Source of the DNA: Dyella monticola
GTDB taxonomy: Bacteria > Pseudomonadota > Gammaproteobacteria > Xanthomonadales > Rhodanobacteraceae
Direction of reading: 5' to 3'
Length of the DNA: 64,000 bases
Assembly (NCBI RefSeq): GCF_003363155.1
Contig: NZ_QRBE01000006.1
Location: 62,001 to 126,000, forward strand
In this document: one piece after another, positions 1 through 8,458 of the stretch
How positions within the stretch are numbered: the stretch's first letter is position 1
How the letters are laid out: each line of letters begins with the position of its first letter
Translations under genes and position numbers: made by a program
The notes under the pieces: model-generated
The model's input: only the letters and a program-made list of their open reading frames with translations
Database searches by the model: none
Told to the model about the DNA's origin: nothing

Positions 1-297
1 ACCGTATCCGATAACGGAGTTATCCGTGATGTGCAATGGGATAGCGCTGCCGCGAAAGCGGGCTTGGTTCCCGGGCTTAGCATTGTTGCCGTTAATGGAA
101 AAAACTTTGACCGCAATGTTCTTTTGGATGCCATTAGAGACGCACATCTCACTGCGACGGCGATGGTGTTCTTAGTCAAGAACAACGATGCATTCAGCAC
201 CGTACAACTCAATTATCACGGCGGTTTGAGATATGCACACCTGGTACGCACCCATGGCGAGGATCTGATTGACGAAATTACGCGACCGCTTAATTGA
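1..297 (+). CDS. M61 family glycyl aminopeptidase, C-terminal PDZ end (partial)
   Basis: The reading frame is open from the first base and stops at TGA 295-297, so the 5' part lies outside the window. The visible 98 residues look like the C-terminal PDZ domain of M61 aminopeptidases: an AAAKAGLVPG segment, then VAVNG, and near the end the family-typical YHGGLRYAHL stretch. M61 enzymes are zinc peptidases that remove N-terminal glycine or alanine, usually exported to the periplasm. The zinc-binding HExxH region would be upstream and cannot be checked. The codon at 31 is an internal GTG, not a start. Assignment rests on the PDZ and terminal motif only. Confidence 0.75.
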   Translation, partial: TVSDNGVIRDVQWDSAAAKAGLVPGLSIVAVNGKNFDRNVLLDAIRDAHLTATAMVFLVKNNDAFSTVQLNYHGGLRYAHLVRTHGEDLIDEITRPLN

Positions 298-360
298 TTA
301 CGGTCTCCATACCACAGGCATCGCCAGTATCGGACCACATCGGCGGCGCCTTTAAAAAAA

Positions 361-1266
361 TCAGCACTGCAACGAAACCACAAAATCCAAAAAGGCCCGT
401 GTCTTGGCGGGCACGTACAGTCGCGACGGATACAGTGCATAGAGCGGAAAACGCTCATCGGGCCAATCCGGAAACAGTTCCACCAGTTTGCCGCTAGCGA
501 GTAGCGACTCCACGCCGAAGGCCATCACCTGAGCAATGCCATAGCCGGCGGCGCAAACGCTGTGCATGGTGCCGACGTCGTTGACGGTTAACGATCCGCG
601 GGTGGGGACGGAGAGTTTCTTGCGTCCGCGTTGGAACTCCCATTCGAAGGGGCGGCCCGTCTCCGGATCGCGGTATTGAATGCACGCATGGTCGTCCTTG
701 CTCAAGTCCGTAGGGGTAATCGGGCGCCCGTGACGTTTTAGATAAGCAGGGGAAGCCACGGTCAGAATGCGTGTGTCCAGCAATTTGCGGGCGATCAGGC
801 TGGAAGGTCTGGGTTCGCCAAAGCGGACGGCCAGGTCAAAACCCTCGGCCACCATGTCACCCATTTTGTCGTGGGTGACCAGCTCCAATTGCAAATCAGG
901 GTGTTTCTTCAGAAACGTGCCCAGAGGTGGACCGAGCGCCACGCGCGAAAAGAACGGATCCACGTTCACGCGCAAACGGCCGCGTACCGCGGTGCGGCCC
1001 TGCGCGGCGGTAGCGGCAGCTTCTTCCAAACCACTTAGCAGTGGCATTACGTCCGCATAAAAGCGCTGCCCTTCATCAGTCAGGCTGACGGAGCGGGTGG
1101 TACGGTCGAACAGGCGGATGCCCAGTCGCGCTTCCAGTCTCGCAATGGCCCGGCTGACGCCGGGCTGCGACATGCTTAGCGCTTCACCGGCACCGACGAA
1201 GCTGCCGCTGTCCACAATAGCGGCCAGGACGCTCATACCGTTCAGTAGACGTTCGTCGAAAGCCAT
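361..1266 (-). CDS. LysR family transcriptional regulator
   Basis: A 301-residue protein of normal LysR length. Residues about 8-66 form the winged helix-turn-helix, with the typical SFVGAGEALSMSQPGVSRAI recognition region and RLFDRTTRSVSLTDEG after it. Residues about 95-300 form the periplasmic-binding-like effector domain of the CrgA/DsdC-like type. It is divergent from the NmrA-type gene at 1381, separated by 114 bases, the classic arrangement of a LysR regulator with its target. A GTCAT-N7-ATGAC inverted repeat lies between them. The inducer is unknown; redox-active or electrophilic compounds are a guess from the neighbour. Confidence 0.93.
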   Translation of the reverse strand: MAFDERLLNGMSVLAAIVDSGSFVGAGEALSMSQPGVSRAIARLEARLGIRLFDRTTRSVSLTDEGQRFYADVMPLLSGLEEAAATAAQGRTAVRGRLRVNVDPFFSRVALGPPLGTFLKKHPDLQLELVTHDKMGDMVAEGFDLAVRFGEPRPSSLIARKLLDTRILTVASPAYLKRHGRPITPTDLSKDDHACIQYRDPETGRPFEWEFQRGRKKLSVPTRGSLTVNDVGTMHSVCAAGYGIAQVMAFGVESLLASGKLVELFPDWPDERFPLYALYPSRLYVPAKTRAFLDFVVSLQC

Positions 1267-1280
1267 AAAGATGCCATTTC

Positions 1281-1297
1281 GTCATGAATGTTATGAC
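1281..1297. promoter_or_regulatory. Inverted repeat, candidate LysR operator
   Basis: GTCAT (1281-1285) and ATGAC (1293-1297) form a perfect inverted repeat with a 7-base spacer, 15 bases upstream of the LysR start and 84 bases before the NmrA-type gene. Size and position fit a LysR binding site in a divergent promoter. This is pattern only. Confidence 0.45.
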
Positions 1298-1380
1298 ATC
1301 TATGTTATCGCGAAATAACCTCAGGACGACCAAGATACCGTCCGGTGCAATGCTGGATCGCTGCAGCCTGGAGCTAGACA

Positions 1381-2235
1381 ATGTTTACCGTTATGGGTGT
1401 AACCGGACAGGTGGGCAGCCAGGTAGCGCATAACCTGTTGCGCGCGAACAAACCGGTAAGGGTGGTGGTGCGTGAGGCTGCCAAGGCCACCGAATGGCTG
1501 GCAAGGGGTTGTGATGTGACGGTCGCCTCAATCGAGGATCGCGCGGGTTTGGCAAAAGCCTTTGCCGGCACAGAGGGCGTCTTTCTGATGATTCCCCCCG
1601 ACTACGACCCGGCACCGGGGTTCCCCAAGATTCAGACGATCATCGAAAACGTCCGCGCAGCGGTGCGCGCGGCAAAGCCGGGTAAGTTGGTATTCCTCTC
1701 GACCGTGGGAGCCCACGTCGAGCGCCTTTCCCTGCTCAACAACTCGCGCATGATGGAGCACGCATTGCGCACGCTGGGTGTGCCAGTAGGTTTTCTGCGC
1801 GCTGCGTGGTTCATGGAGAACGCCCGTTGGGACACCGAGTCGGCGAAAGGCGGGGTCATGCCCAGTTTTCTACAGCCGCTGGATCACCCCATCCCGATGG
1901 TTGCAACGGCCGACATCGCCCGGGTTCTCGCCACCATGCTGCAGGAATCGTGGGACGACACACGCGTGGTCGAGCTGGAAGGGCCGCGCCGCTACAGCGC
2001 GAACGATATCGCCACCGGCTTCGCCGCTGCCCTTGGCCATGCGGTGCGTGCAGAGCCGGTGCCTCGCGATACATGGGAATCGCTGTGCCGTGCGCAGGGC
2101 ATGCAGTATCCAGAGCCTCGCATGTTTATGATCGACGGATTCAACGAAGGCTGGATCGATTTCGAGTTTGAGTCTCAGCAGCGCGCATACGGTAGCGTGC
2201 CGCTGGAACAGGTATTGCGCGAACTCATCGCCTGA
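1381..2235 (+). CDS. NmrA/YwnB-like NAD(P)-binding oxidoreductase
   Basis: A 284-residue atypical short-chain dehydrogenase of the NmrA family. The N-terminus has a Rossmann dinucleotide loop with the sequence VMGVTGQVGSQVAHNLL (residues 3-19), followed by VRVVVR, a usual NADP phosphate-binding position. The classical YxxxK active site is not present, as expected for NmrA proteins, which act as quinone reductases or as redox-sensing regulators. MMEHALRTLGVP and LRAAWFMEN in the middle are family-typical. It is divergent from a LysR gene that probably controls it. The substrate is unknown. Confidence 0.88.
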   Translation: MFTVMGVTGQVGSQVAHNLLRANKPVRVVVREAAKATEWLARGCDVTVASIEDRAGLAKAFAGTEGVFLMIPPDYDPAPGFPKIQTIIENVRAAVRAAKPGKLVFLSTVGAHVERLSLLNNSRMMEHALRTLGVPVGFLRAAWFMENARWDTESAKGGVMPSFLQPLDHPIPMVATADIARVLATMLQESWDDTRVVELEGPRRYSANDIATGFAAALGHAVRAEPVPRDTWESLCRAQGMQYPEPRMFMIDGFNEGWIDFEFESQQRAYGSVPLEQVLRELIA

Positions 2236-2283
2236 GCCTGAGGTACGTTTCCTCGACGATACGAGAGAAAACGATGCGCACTC

Positions 2284-2372
2284 TTGACACATACCGTCTT
2301 GATCGTTGGAGCCTCACCGGGTCTCGGCCTCGCCCCGGCAAAGAAATGCCTCACACGTGGCGCAAACAATCG
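2284..2372 (+). pseudogene. SDR oxidoreductase remnant (N-terminal fragment)
   Basis: Read from TTG 2284, the frame gives HTVLIVGASPGLGLAPAKK followed by CLTRGAN. This is the Rossmann opening of a short-chain dehydrogenase (TGxxxGxG-type loop), but similarity stops after about 30 residues at a hairpin. A likely original start, ATG 2274 after GAGAGAAAA, is one base out of frame, so there is also an indel near the beginning. It follows the NmrA-type gene by 48 bases and was probably once its operon partner. The remaining two thirds of an SDR, including the YxxxK site, are absent. Confidence 0.6.
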
Positions 2373-2394
2373 CGGCCGCACGATGGCGGCCGCG
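2371..2394 (-). terminator. Perfect hairpin after the outer-membrane protein gene
   Basis: CGCGGCCGC (2371-2379) pairs perfectly with GCGGCCGCG (2386-2394) around a 6-base loop. It lies 25 bases beyond the stop of the minus-strand barrel gene, and the minus-strand continuation reads ATTGTTT, a weak U-tract. Probable transcription terminator. Confidence 0.55.
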
Positions 2395-2419
2395 TTGCAT
2401 GGTGGTCGTTGCGTAGAAC

Positions 2420-3041
2420 TCAGAAACGGTATTCGAGAGTGCCGCCGTAGATGCTGGTGCCGAAATGGCCCTTCCAGATGCCGGGGGCTTCCGATTGGTA
2501 GTTGTCGTAATTCAGGCTTATGCCCAGGTGTTGGTTGAAGTCATAACCCACGCCTGCGCCCACATAAAAGCCGTTCCCCGTGGCACTTGCCGTACCCGAT
2601 AGCGCACCGAGCGTATCGTGAAAATGTTCGTTGGTCTGCGAATGGAACCAACCTGCGCGCGACGAAAAGAACCAGCCGTAGTCGCCAAAATGTTCCTTGA
2701 ACGTGCCGCCCAGGATTTCACCATTGGTTCTGGCGCTTATACGGACGGGGTCATAAGGACCACCTATGCTGGGCACCAGGCTGTAGTTGGTCCCGGCGAC
2801 TACCCAAATCCACATAGCCGGTTTCCACGCCCCAGGTAATCGAGTCGTGGGTCCACAGATAGCCCAGACGCACCGCGCCGGCCCAGCTGGTGGGGTCCCT
2901 GTCTCGCAGATTGTTGAAGGCAGTATCTTGACCGGCCGCTTCGCCATTAACGAAGAACTGGCCATCCACTGCTGCCATGGCCGACGTGGACGCAATCGCC
3001 ACGGCCACGCCAATGGCGATCTTTGAAATCCCTATTTTCAT
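2420..3041 (-). pseudogene. Outer-membrane beta-barrel protein, frameshifted
   Basis: Starting at ATG 3041 (MKIGISKIAIGVAVAIAS, a good signal peptide ending in AMA), the protein reads as a small OmpA/OmpW-like barrel until about GYVDLGS near position 2800. There the frame breaks: the continuation AGTNYSLVPSIGG and the rest lie one frame over and end at TGA 2420 with LEYRF, a typical barrel terminus with a final Phe. Joined, the product would be about 206 residues, with alternating aromatic strands and motifs such as GAGVGYDFNQHLGISLNYD. One indel near 2795-2805 explains everything. It could be a real inactivation or a sequencing error. Confidence 0.75.
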
Positions 3042-3560
3042 TGGAGCCCCTGATAAAAGAGTGGGTTGCTGTCGACAAATGAATGCAACGATCCGACCAC
3101 TTTGACGTTTGCACCGATCCCCCAGCGCAAACTTTTGCGACCGCAAGGAAATTCGCGGGCCGGGCATTGTCAGCGAAAGCGATGCACTTCGCAAATGATT
3201 CGCGGGAGCTCGAAAACGAGATGGAGTTAATGCGCTTGAAAAACCTAAGCCTGCCTGAAGTCGCCATTGAAAGCAGACACTAAATGCGTGAATTTAATGA
3301 CGCTCGAACTTGAGCAATCCCAGCTTGTTGAGCTGGCTCTCAAGAGCATCCAAGGAGCTCCAGGGCAAGATCGGTGAATTTTGTCGCTCGCCTGGCGGAT
3401 TCTGAAGCAGTGCATCAGACCAACCTCCACATCCTTCGAGAGGTAATAGTGGTCGATGATGCAGCCACGCGAGACAAACCTCTGAGATGGTGCCAGCACG
3501 GCCTCCAATGACGATGCACGCGGCACCGGCACCGGCCCGAGAGGCACTTCATATAAAGCG
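3042..3560. other. Gene-poor stretch with a possible decayed reading frame
   Basis: No intact gene is supported. On the minus strand between about 3290 and 3500, one frame gives protein-like text (CIIDHYYLSKDVEVGLMHCF) and a second frame continues as DALESQLNKLGLLKFERH before a stop. This looks like a frameshifted remnant of an unrecognised gene. The part next to 3041 should hold the promoter of the barrel gene. Confidence 0.3.
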
Positions 3561-4367
3561 TTAGCACCACAATTCCTGGCCGACTAGGCGTGGCTTCGCG
3601 CATTTCCCAGGAGGCAAGGGCAACTTCCCGCCGGGACGCCACAGGCTCAGCCTCTTCAGGATTCCCGGCATGTCGGAATCGATAACGGGTAGAGAGTTGC
3701 CATCCCCATATCGGGTCGCACTGCGATAGCGCAGAACCTGCTTGTATGCGCCGGTGGGCCCAAGCCTGTCGACGGTGATCCAGAAACCGAAGGGGGCGTC
3801 GCCGGTTGGTTCAGCAGAGATGATGGCGCCCATCAGCGGGCCATTAGCGATATAGCGGACTTCCTGGTCGTTGTTCTTGTTGGTCTGCTTTTCATATACG
3901 ACAGTGAAGCTTTCCTGCACATGGTCATAGGCCAGCACTACGGTTGCTAGACGCTGGTCGCCGTCGAGGGAGTGCTTACTGGCGACCTGCATGAAGAGAA
4001 GCGGCCGGCCAGCACGAGGATGCTCGATCCGAACGCCGATCAAATAATGCGGATCGGAATACTCGTCGTCTCCCGAGGAGAAACGGAGCACATGATCGAG
4101 ATCGGGAAAACAGGATGCCCCGCCATCACGAGTAACACAGAGCAGGATTTTTCCGGGTGTAGGATCCATCATCTCCAGCTCGGGAGTATCGGGGCCTTGC
4201 AAAGCCATGAAGCGCCAGCCCGATTTAGCGCCGAAAGACTGCGACAAGTCGATCGACGAGATGAGCAGGCCCTGCGAGGGAGGCAGTTTCACCCCCTGCG
4301 CCTGAGTTCCACAAACGACAAACGTCAGCAAGAAGGCTAAAAGCGACGGTCGCAGGGTCACTGTCAT
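3561..4367 (-). CDS. Secreted protein of unknown function
   Basis: A 268-residue protein with a cleavable signal peptide (SLLAFLLTFVVCGTQAQ, residues 8-24). The start ATG 4367 has a clear GGAGAA ribosome site 5 bases away. The mature part is soluble and mixed alpha/beta, with four cysteines: C77 and C86 in LLCVTRDGGASCFPD, and C255 and C268, the last being the final residue. These could form two disulfides. I do not recognise the family. It stands alone between a gene remnant and a GFA-type gene, so context gives no role. Periplasmic or extracellular location is the only firm inference. Confidence 0.72.
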   Translation of the reverse strand: MTVTLRPSLLAFLLTFVVCGTQAQGVKLPPSQGLLISSIDLSQSFGAKSGWRFMALQGPDTPELEMMDPTPGKILLCVTRDGGASCFPDLDHVLRFSSGDDEYSDPHYLIGVRIEHPRAGRPLLFMQVASKHSLDGDQRLATVVLAYDHVQESFTVVYEKQTNKNNDQEVRYIANGPLMGAIISAEPTGDAPFGFWITVDRLGPTGAYKQVLRYRSATRYGDGNSLPVIDSDMPGILKRLSLWRPGGKLPLPPGKCAKPRLVGQELWC

Positions 4368-4457
4368 GTAGATTCTCCAGCCGTTTCGGTTCTTGAGCGT
4401 TAGTAACGTCAGCTTTAGGTGGCGGATTCAGCCGGGCAGCGCTCATTAGAGAGCTCC

Positions 4458-4883
4458 TCAGGGGAGCTCCTGATGCTGTGGAAGGTTGTCGTTGATCGTG
4501 TACCACGGCGCCTTTGAGTCGACAAAAATGTGCGCGGTCGGCTGTATCGATGGCGTATCGACCAGCGTGCCCAAGGTGACGTGCACGTATTGTCCATCGC
4601 GAACCACCGAATAAAGCATCGCTCCGCACCGTTTACAGCGCGCGTCATGCCCATTTTCATCGCCAAAAATCAAAAGCGCCTCGTCGCTCCCGATGACGCT
4701 TAATTTGCTTCGCTCGATACCTGCAAAAGGCTTGAAGGCGGAACCGGTCGCCTTTCGGCATCGAGAGCAGTGGCAGTTCAGCGCGTAGAGGAAGCTGTCC
4801 TCCACGCGGTAACGAACCTCGCCACACAAACACTCCCCCGAGAGCATCCGGCTTGAACTCGTTTCATGTGGGCTTATGTCCAT
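4458..4883 (-). CDS. GFA family (Gfa-like) zinc protein
   Basis: A 141-residue protein with the zinc-binding cysteine pattern of the GFA fold: C18 and C20 in GECLCGEVRY, C37, C39 and C42 in NCHCSRCRKATG, and C83 and C86 in CKRCGAML. GFA proteins are named after glutathione-dependent formaldehyde-activating enzyme, but most members, probably this one too, have no proven activity. ATG 4883 is preferred over the upstream TTG because GGAAAA lies at proper spacing before it. No formaldehyde dehydrogenase gene is nearby. It acts in the cytoplasm. Confidence 0.88.
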   Translation of the reverse strand: MDISPHETSSSRMLSGECLCGEVRYRVEDSFLYALNCHCSRCRKATGSAFKPFAGIERSKLSVIGSDEALLIFGDENGHDARCKRCGAMLYSVVRDGQYVHVTLGTLVDTPSIQPTAHIFVDSKAPWYTINDNLPQHQELP

Positions 4884-4945
4884 ACATTTTTCCAGGATGC
4901 TCAAGAGTTCAATTTATTTATTGAAGCCGCCGTCGAAAGCAGACG

Positions 4946-5293
4946 TCATGGCGCGTGTTGCTCAGCCTGCTCTAAAAATAAGCTCTGCAACTCGCCGGCA
5001 AGATTGCGCGCGCCATAGGTCAAGCGGAATTCGTGGTCCATTCCCTCCAACGCGCACGTTCCATCAATGATGCCAAGCACATTGGCCGTCGCATCGATCG
5101 TAACCTGGCGCGTCAGCTCCAGGAGAACTTCCCGCTGATCTGCGTTCAGACCACTAAAAACCGTTAGAACACGCCTCCAGTACGGATCGGATGCTTCGCC
5201 TGGGTCAGTATTCAAGAGAAGGTTGCGATAGATCGCGTTGTTCTCCTCAACGACGACAGCGTGGAGTTTTGAGATGAAGCCCTCTGGGGTCAT
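4946..5293 (-). CDS. Conserved hypothetical cytoplasmic protein
   Basis: A 115-residue soluble, mostly helical and acidic protein with no signal peptide or membrane segment. ATG 5293 is preceded by AAGGGA at 7 bases, a convincing ribosome site. The sequence (RRVLTVFSGLNADQREVLLEL, then DATANVLGIIDGT) resembles small uncharacterised proteins seen in many proteobacteria, but I cannot name the family. It lies between the GFA gene and a broken LysR gene, all on the minus strand. No function is proposed. Confidence 0.7.
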   Translation of the reverse strand: MTPEGFISKLHAVVVEENNAIYRNLLLNTDPGEASDPYWRRVLTVFSGLNADQREVLLELTRQVTIDATANVLGIIDGTCALEGMDHEFRLTYGARNLAGELQSLFLEQAEQHAP

Positions 5294-5403
5294 AGCATTT
5301 CCCTTGTCGCGTAGCAGTCACTGGTTTCGTATCTCCAAAGGTCCGCAGTTGGGGCCGCCTGCACCTTCGGTTGCGTCCGAGCCTCATACTAATCGAAACC
5401 TGT

Positions 5404-5886
5404 TTAATGGCGCTCCCGTAACACAGCAATCAAGGCAGCCAAGACAGGAGGCACTTGTCGCCGAGACGGGTGGTTGAGGAAATATCCCGGAAACGGCGGC
5501 GTCCACGCTTCAAGTAAACGAATCAGGCGGCCGTCTGCTAAATAAGCCCGTGCGTGATCTTGCATAAGCTATGCAATACCCAGCCCATCAAGCGCCGCTT
5601 CAAGCATGAGCTCAGGCTCATTGAACGTAAGAGGTCCGGTGACTTGAATATCGAATCGGCGTTGGTTCTTTTCGAACTCCCACGCATAGATTTGACCACT
5701 TCCCATCATGCGGTAATTCACGCAGCGATGTGCTGAGATCTTGAGGCGCTTGGGGTGTGCCGTATTTCGCCAGGTACGCGGGCGACGCAACGACTGCCAT
5801 GCGGAGATCCGGCCCGACGGGCAACGCTATCATGTCTTTCTCAAGCTTTTCACCTATCCGAATACCCGCATCGAATCGGCCTGCTC
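5404..5886 (-). pseudogene. LysR regulator remnant (effector domain only)
   Basis: On the minus strand the text RFDAGIRIGEKLEKDMIALP begins near 5880 and continues through VVASPAYLAKYGTPQAPQDL, the well-known middle of a LysR effector domain. The frame shifts near 5733, resumes as HRCVNYRMMGSGQIYAWEFE, reads GLGIA and then meets an in-frame TAG (5569-5571). Beyond it the same frame continues LMQDHARAYLADGRLIRLLE to TAA 5404-5406, a normal LysR end. The DNA-binding domain is missing. At least three lesions are visible: truncation, frameshift and nonsense codon. It is certainly non-functional as a regulator. Confidence 0.85.
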
Positions 5887-5889
5887 ATC

Positions 5890-5922
5890 GGCCCCGAAAA
5901 ATTCCGCCGAAATTTCGGGGCC
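5890..5922 (-). terminator. Hairpin downstream of the TolB-like gene
   Basis: GGCCCCGAAA (5890-5899) pairs perfectly with TTTCGGGGCC (5913-5922). It lies 28 bases past the stop of the minus-strand TolB-like gene and at the broken edge of the LysR remnant. No long U-tract follows. Confidence 0.5.
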
Positions 5923-5949
5923 GTTCAAGACAAGGCAACCTTCATGCAA

Positions 5950-7215
5950 TCACTGCGTATGCCAGTCGTAAGCCACACCGTTGGTCACGAAGTGCGAGCT
6001 GCCGCCGGTCAGGTTGAGAACCCATATCTGTACCTCAGGCGGCCCGTTGTCCGAATAATCGCAATTGGCCAGAATCCGCCCGCCATCCGGCGACACCCGT
6101 ACCGGGCGCCAGAACAACAAGGCGTTCGGGTCCTTCGCAGGATCCACGGCGACGCACGGCGAGGTTATCTTGCTAAACGTCGATCCGTCGGTTTTCACGG
6201 CGTATAACTCTTGATCCCAGAGCCCGACCGTAGAGTTGGATCCCATCAGGAAAGCCTGGGAACCGTCCGGCGAGATCAGCCCTATTCCGTACGGGTTGAA
6301 GCTGACGATATTGCTGGAGTCGACAAGCGCAACACGCTGGCCTGTCTGGAGGTTCTTGGCGCACCACATGGAGCCGGCCGACGGATTGCAGACGGGATCA
6401 TTCGTGTCGCGCGTCGTCTGATAAATAACCTCGTGACCGTCGTATGAGATATCGCCAGCTCCGCCACCATTGTGGGGTGAATTGAGATTCGTCGCGACCA
6501 GGGTTGCGGTGCCGGTGCCGACATTGATCACGTAAAGATCCGCCATCAACGCATTGCTTGTACGCACCGCATAGACCATCAGGCTGCCGCCATTGCCCGA
6601 CCACCGGATGCCTTCGATTCCCCAGTAGTTCCAGCGGTCTGCGCACCAGAGCGCATGATTGTTGGCACCGGTCGACTGCATCAATCGCACGCAGGATGGG
6701 TGTGCGCCTGTGGTGTGGAGATCCGCGACGTTTGCATAGGCGATTTGATCGCCGGTCGGCCCCCAGCTCACGGAACCGTAGCCCGGGCCTACGCTGGGGT
6801 CCTGCAGGTCATTGGCACCCCCAAACATCTGCGGAGTGCGTACACCGTATGCACTCACGATGAAATATTTACCGGCGTAGTAACCACGTTGGAAGGTATA
6901 CGACGCACGAAGGAACACGCTGTAAGTTCCCTTCGGATTGAAAGCGTTCGTCAGCCACATGTTGTAAGTGGCTGAAACGCTCGGAATGTCGTACTCGTTA
7001 TCCACGTATGGCGTGAGCTGCCTCAGATTGGAACCATCATCGCCGATGCTGAAGATCGACGAGCTGGTTTGGCTGCCTTGCGAATAAGTAGTACGCGAGA
7101 AAAGAACCGTGCCTGGCGATGTTTGCGCGACAGTGGTCAACGGCAAGGCCGCGAATGCCGCGGCGAACACACAGACAAGCGCCACTACAGCGCGACCGCG
7201 CACAAGAAATTGCAT
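5950..7215 (-). CDS. TolB-like beta-propeller secreted protein
   Basis: A 421-residue protein with an N-terminal signal peptide (AVVALVCVFAAAFAALPLTTVAQ). ATG 7215 is chosen because AAGGAGAG sits 6 bases upstream; an in-frame start 31 codons earlier lacks such a site and would bury the signal peptide. The mature part has repeated propeller blades of the WD40-like/TolB type, for example FSIGDDGSNLRQLTPY, GIGLISPDGSQAFLMG and PVRVSPDGGRILANCD, spaced about 50-70 residues apart. Such proteins bind partners or polysaccharide in the periplasm or outside the cell. There are no tol-pal genes nearby, so it is not the Tol system TolB. Exact role unknown. Confidence 0.8.
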   Translation of the reverse strand: MQFLVRGRAVVALVCVFAAAFAALPLTTVAQTSPGTVLFSRTTYSQGSQTSSSIFSIGDDGSNLRQLTPYVDNEYDIPSVSATYNMWLTNAFNPKGTYSVFLRASYTFQRGYYAGKYFIVSAYGVRTPQMFGGANDLQDPSVGPGYGSVSWGPTGDQIAYANVADLHTTGAHPSCVRLMQSTGANNHALWCADRWNYWGIEGIRWSGNGGSLMVYAVRTSNALMADLYVINVGTGTATLVATNLNSPHNGGGAGDISYDGHEVIYQTTRDTNDPVCNPSAGSMWCAKNLQTGQRVALVDSSNIVSFNPYGIGLISPDGSQAFLMGSNSTVGLWDQELYAVKTDGSTFSKITSPCVAVDPAKDPNALLFWRPVRVSPDGGRILANCDYSDNGPPEVQIWVLNLTGGSSHFVTNGVAYDWHTQ

Positions 7216-7477
7216 GACGCTCTCCTTGGCCATGGCAATCGCCATGGCGCTGGCTCGGATTACCGACGCACCATGCTGATCGACACCCAACTGCGCCGGA
7301 CGACGCAATGTAGCGGCGTACTCGCATCTGAGCCGTGAAGGTCCGACTTCTCCGTCTTGAGCGCGCGCTACGACTGTTTACGCGAATGGGTCGGATTTTA
7401 ACTGCATCGCAGTAGATGTCCGATTTCGACTGCCGCCGAATGCGGGCACTTCAAATTAAGGTCGCGCAGTGCCCTGC

Positions 7478-7936
7478 CTAGAGCAACTCGCGAAAGAATG
7501 AAGCCGCATGCTGTTTGATCCCTGAAGCCACCTGCATGGCGATATCGTTGTAGACGCAGTCAGGCTGGTGAGGATAGATACTTGAGCCTGTGTTGTCCGG
7601 TCCAAATACATACCCACGATCCTGACCCGCTAAAAAGCCGTCCGGACCAAGTCTCGCGCGTCGACTGCAGTGACCGACGGTCAAGGACGATTCGGCCAGC
7701 GAATTGCCCGCTGCCTCCCAGAGCCGCTGCAGTTCGCGAACTCGCTGGTCCGACACGCGCCCTGCTTCGACATAAAATCTCCCACCATGCTTATGGTAGA
7801 AAAGCATCAACAATTGATGCTCTCCGTCACCACGTCGTCTGAAGTGCGGTGAGCTGCCCTTAAAGCCTAGCGTACGAATCTCCGGAACTACGATCCGCTC
7901 AATCGCTTCTTGCATGGTTTGCCGATCGATTTTCAT
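7478..7936 (-). CDS. DUF4304-like protein
   Basis: A 152-residue soluble protein. The opening pattern (helix, then EIRTLGFKGSSPHFRRRGDG, then a strand QLLMLFYHKHGGRFYVEAG) matches the style of DUF4304 proteins, in which a late helical region follows a short beta sheet. ATG 7936 lies after a weak ribosome site. There is no signal peptide. Neighbours are unrelated. DUF4304 members are often single genes or immunity-like genes beside toxins, but no toxin is visible here. The family name is moderately certain; function unknown. Confidence 0.65.
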   Translation of the reverse strand: MKIDRQTMQEAIERIVVPEIRTLGFKGSSPHFRRRGDGEHQLLMLFYHKHGGRFYVEAGRVSDQRVRELQRLWEAAGNSLAESSLTVGHCSRRARLGPDGFLAGQDRGYVFGPDNTGSSIYPHQPDCVYNDIAMQVASGIKQHAASFFRELL

Positions 7937-8100
7937 GTGCGCCTACTCATACGATTCTTTCGGACGTCCTCCACATTTAAGTCTGCTTTGGTCGAAAGAA
8001 GATCCTTTCAGAATATAAATGGTGGCGCCCGACAGCAGTGCGCCAACCTCTTCTAGTCAGCCGAAGGCTCCCAGCGCTCGCAAGAATCCGTCCCACCCCA

Positions 8101-8373
8101 TCACTGCCACGCCCGATGCCGATCACCAAACCAGTTCTCGTTTCCCACTTGATCCAGTGCCTCGCCAATCTGTTCGCTGATCTGAATAAAAACGCGATGT
8201 AGCTCTGCTCGGCTTATCGTTACGGTGGTTGTGCCGTCTGCACCACCCGCGTCGCCCCGGGCGATATGCGCCATCAAGTTCAGCATCAGCTGGGTCTCTT
8301 TGAGATCTAAATAGCTTTCTTCGGACAACAGATACAGTTGCGGCCCCCTGCGGGTGTCGGGTATGTCTTCCAT
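8101..8373 (-). CDS. XAC0095-like small protein
   Basis: A 90-residue protein beginning MEDIPDTRRGPQLYLLSEES. The LSEESYLDLKETQLMLNLMAHIAR segment and the later ISRAELHRVFIQISEQIGEAL resemble the XAC0095 family, small lineage-restricted proteins of Xanthomonadales with no known function. ATG 8373 has GGAG about 6 bases upstream. A longer frame extends to 8553 but lacks family-like sequence, so the short form is preferred. A possible 43-residue peptide gene lies just upstream on the same strand. Confidence 0.65.
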   Translation of the reverse strand: MEDIPDTRRGPQLYLLSEESYLDLKETQLMLNLMAHIARGDAGGADGTTTVTISRAELHRVFIQISEQIGEALDQVGNENWFGDRHRAWQ

Positions 8374-8458
8374 GGAAGTTCTCCACACGCTTAGGTCACG
8401 CCGCGTGTTGCGCGCGGCGTGAAGGGCTACAGGAAAAATCCTGCTCGTTTTGTAGGAA

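Noticed and set aside
4458-4883. Formaldehyde detoxification operon
   Set aside because: The GFA protein stands alone, without formaldehyde dehydrogenase or S-formylglutathione hydrolase, so no pathway claim is made.
5950-7215. TolB of the Tol-Pal system
   Set aside because: Propeller repeats are present but no tolQRA or pal genes are near and the sequence lacks TolB N-terminal features, so only a TolB-like name is used.
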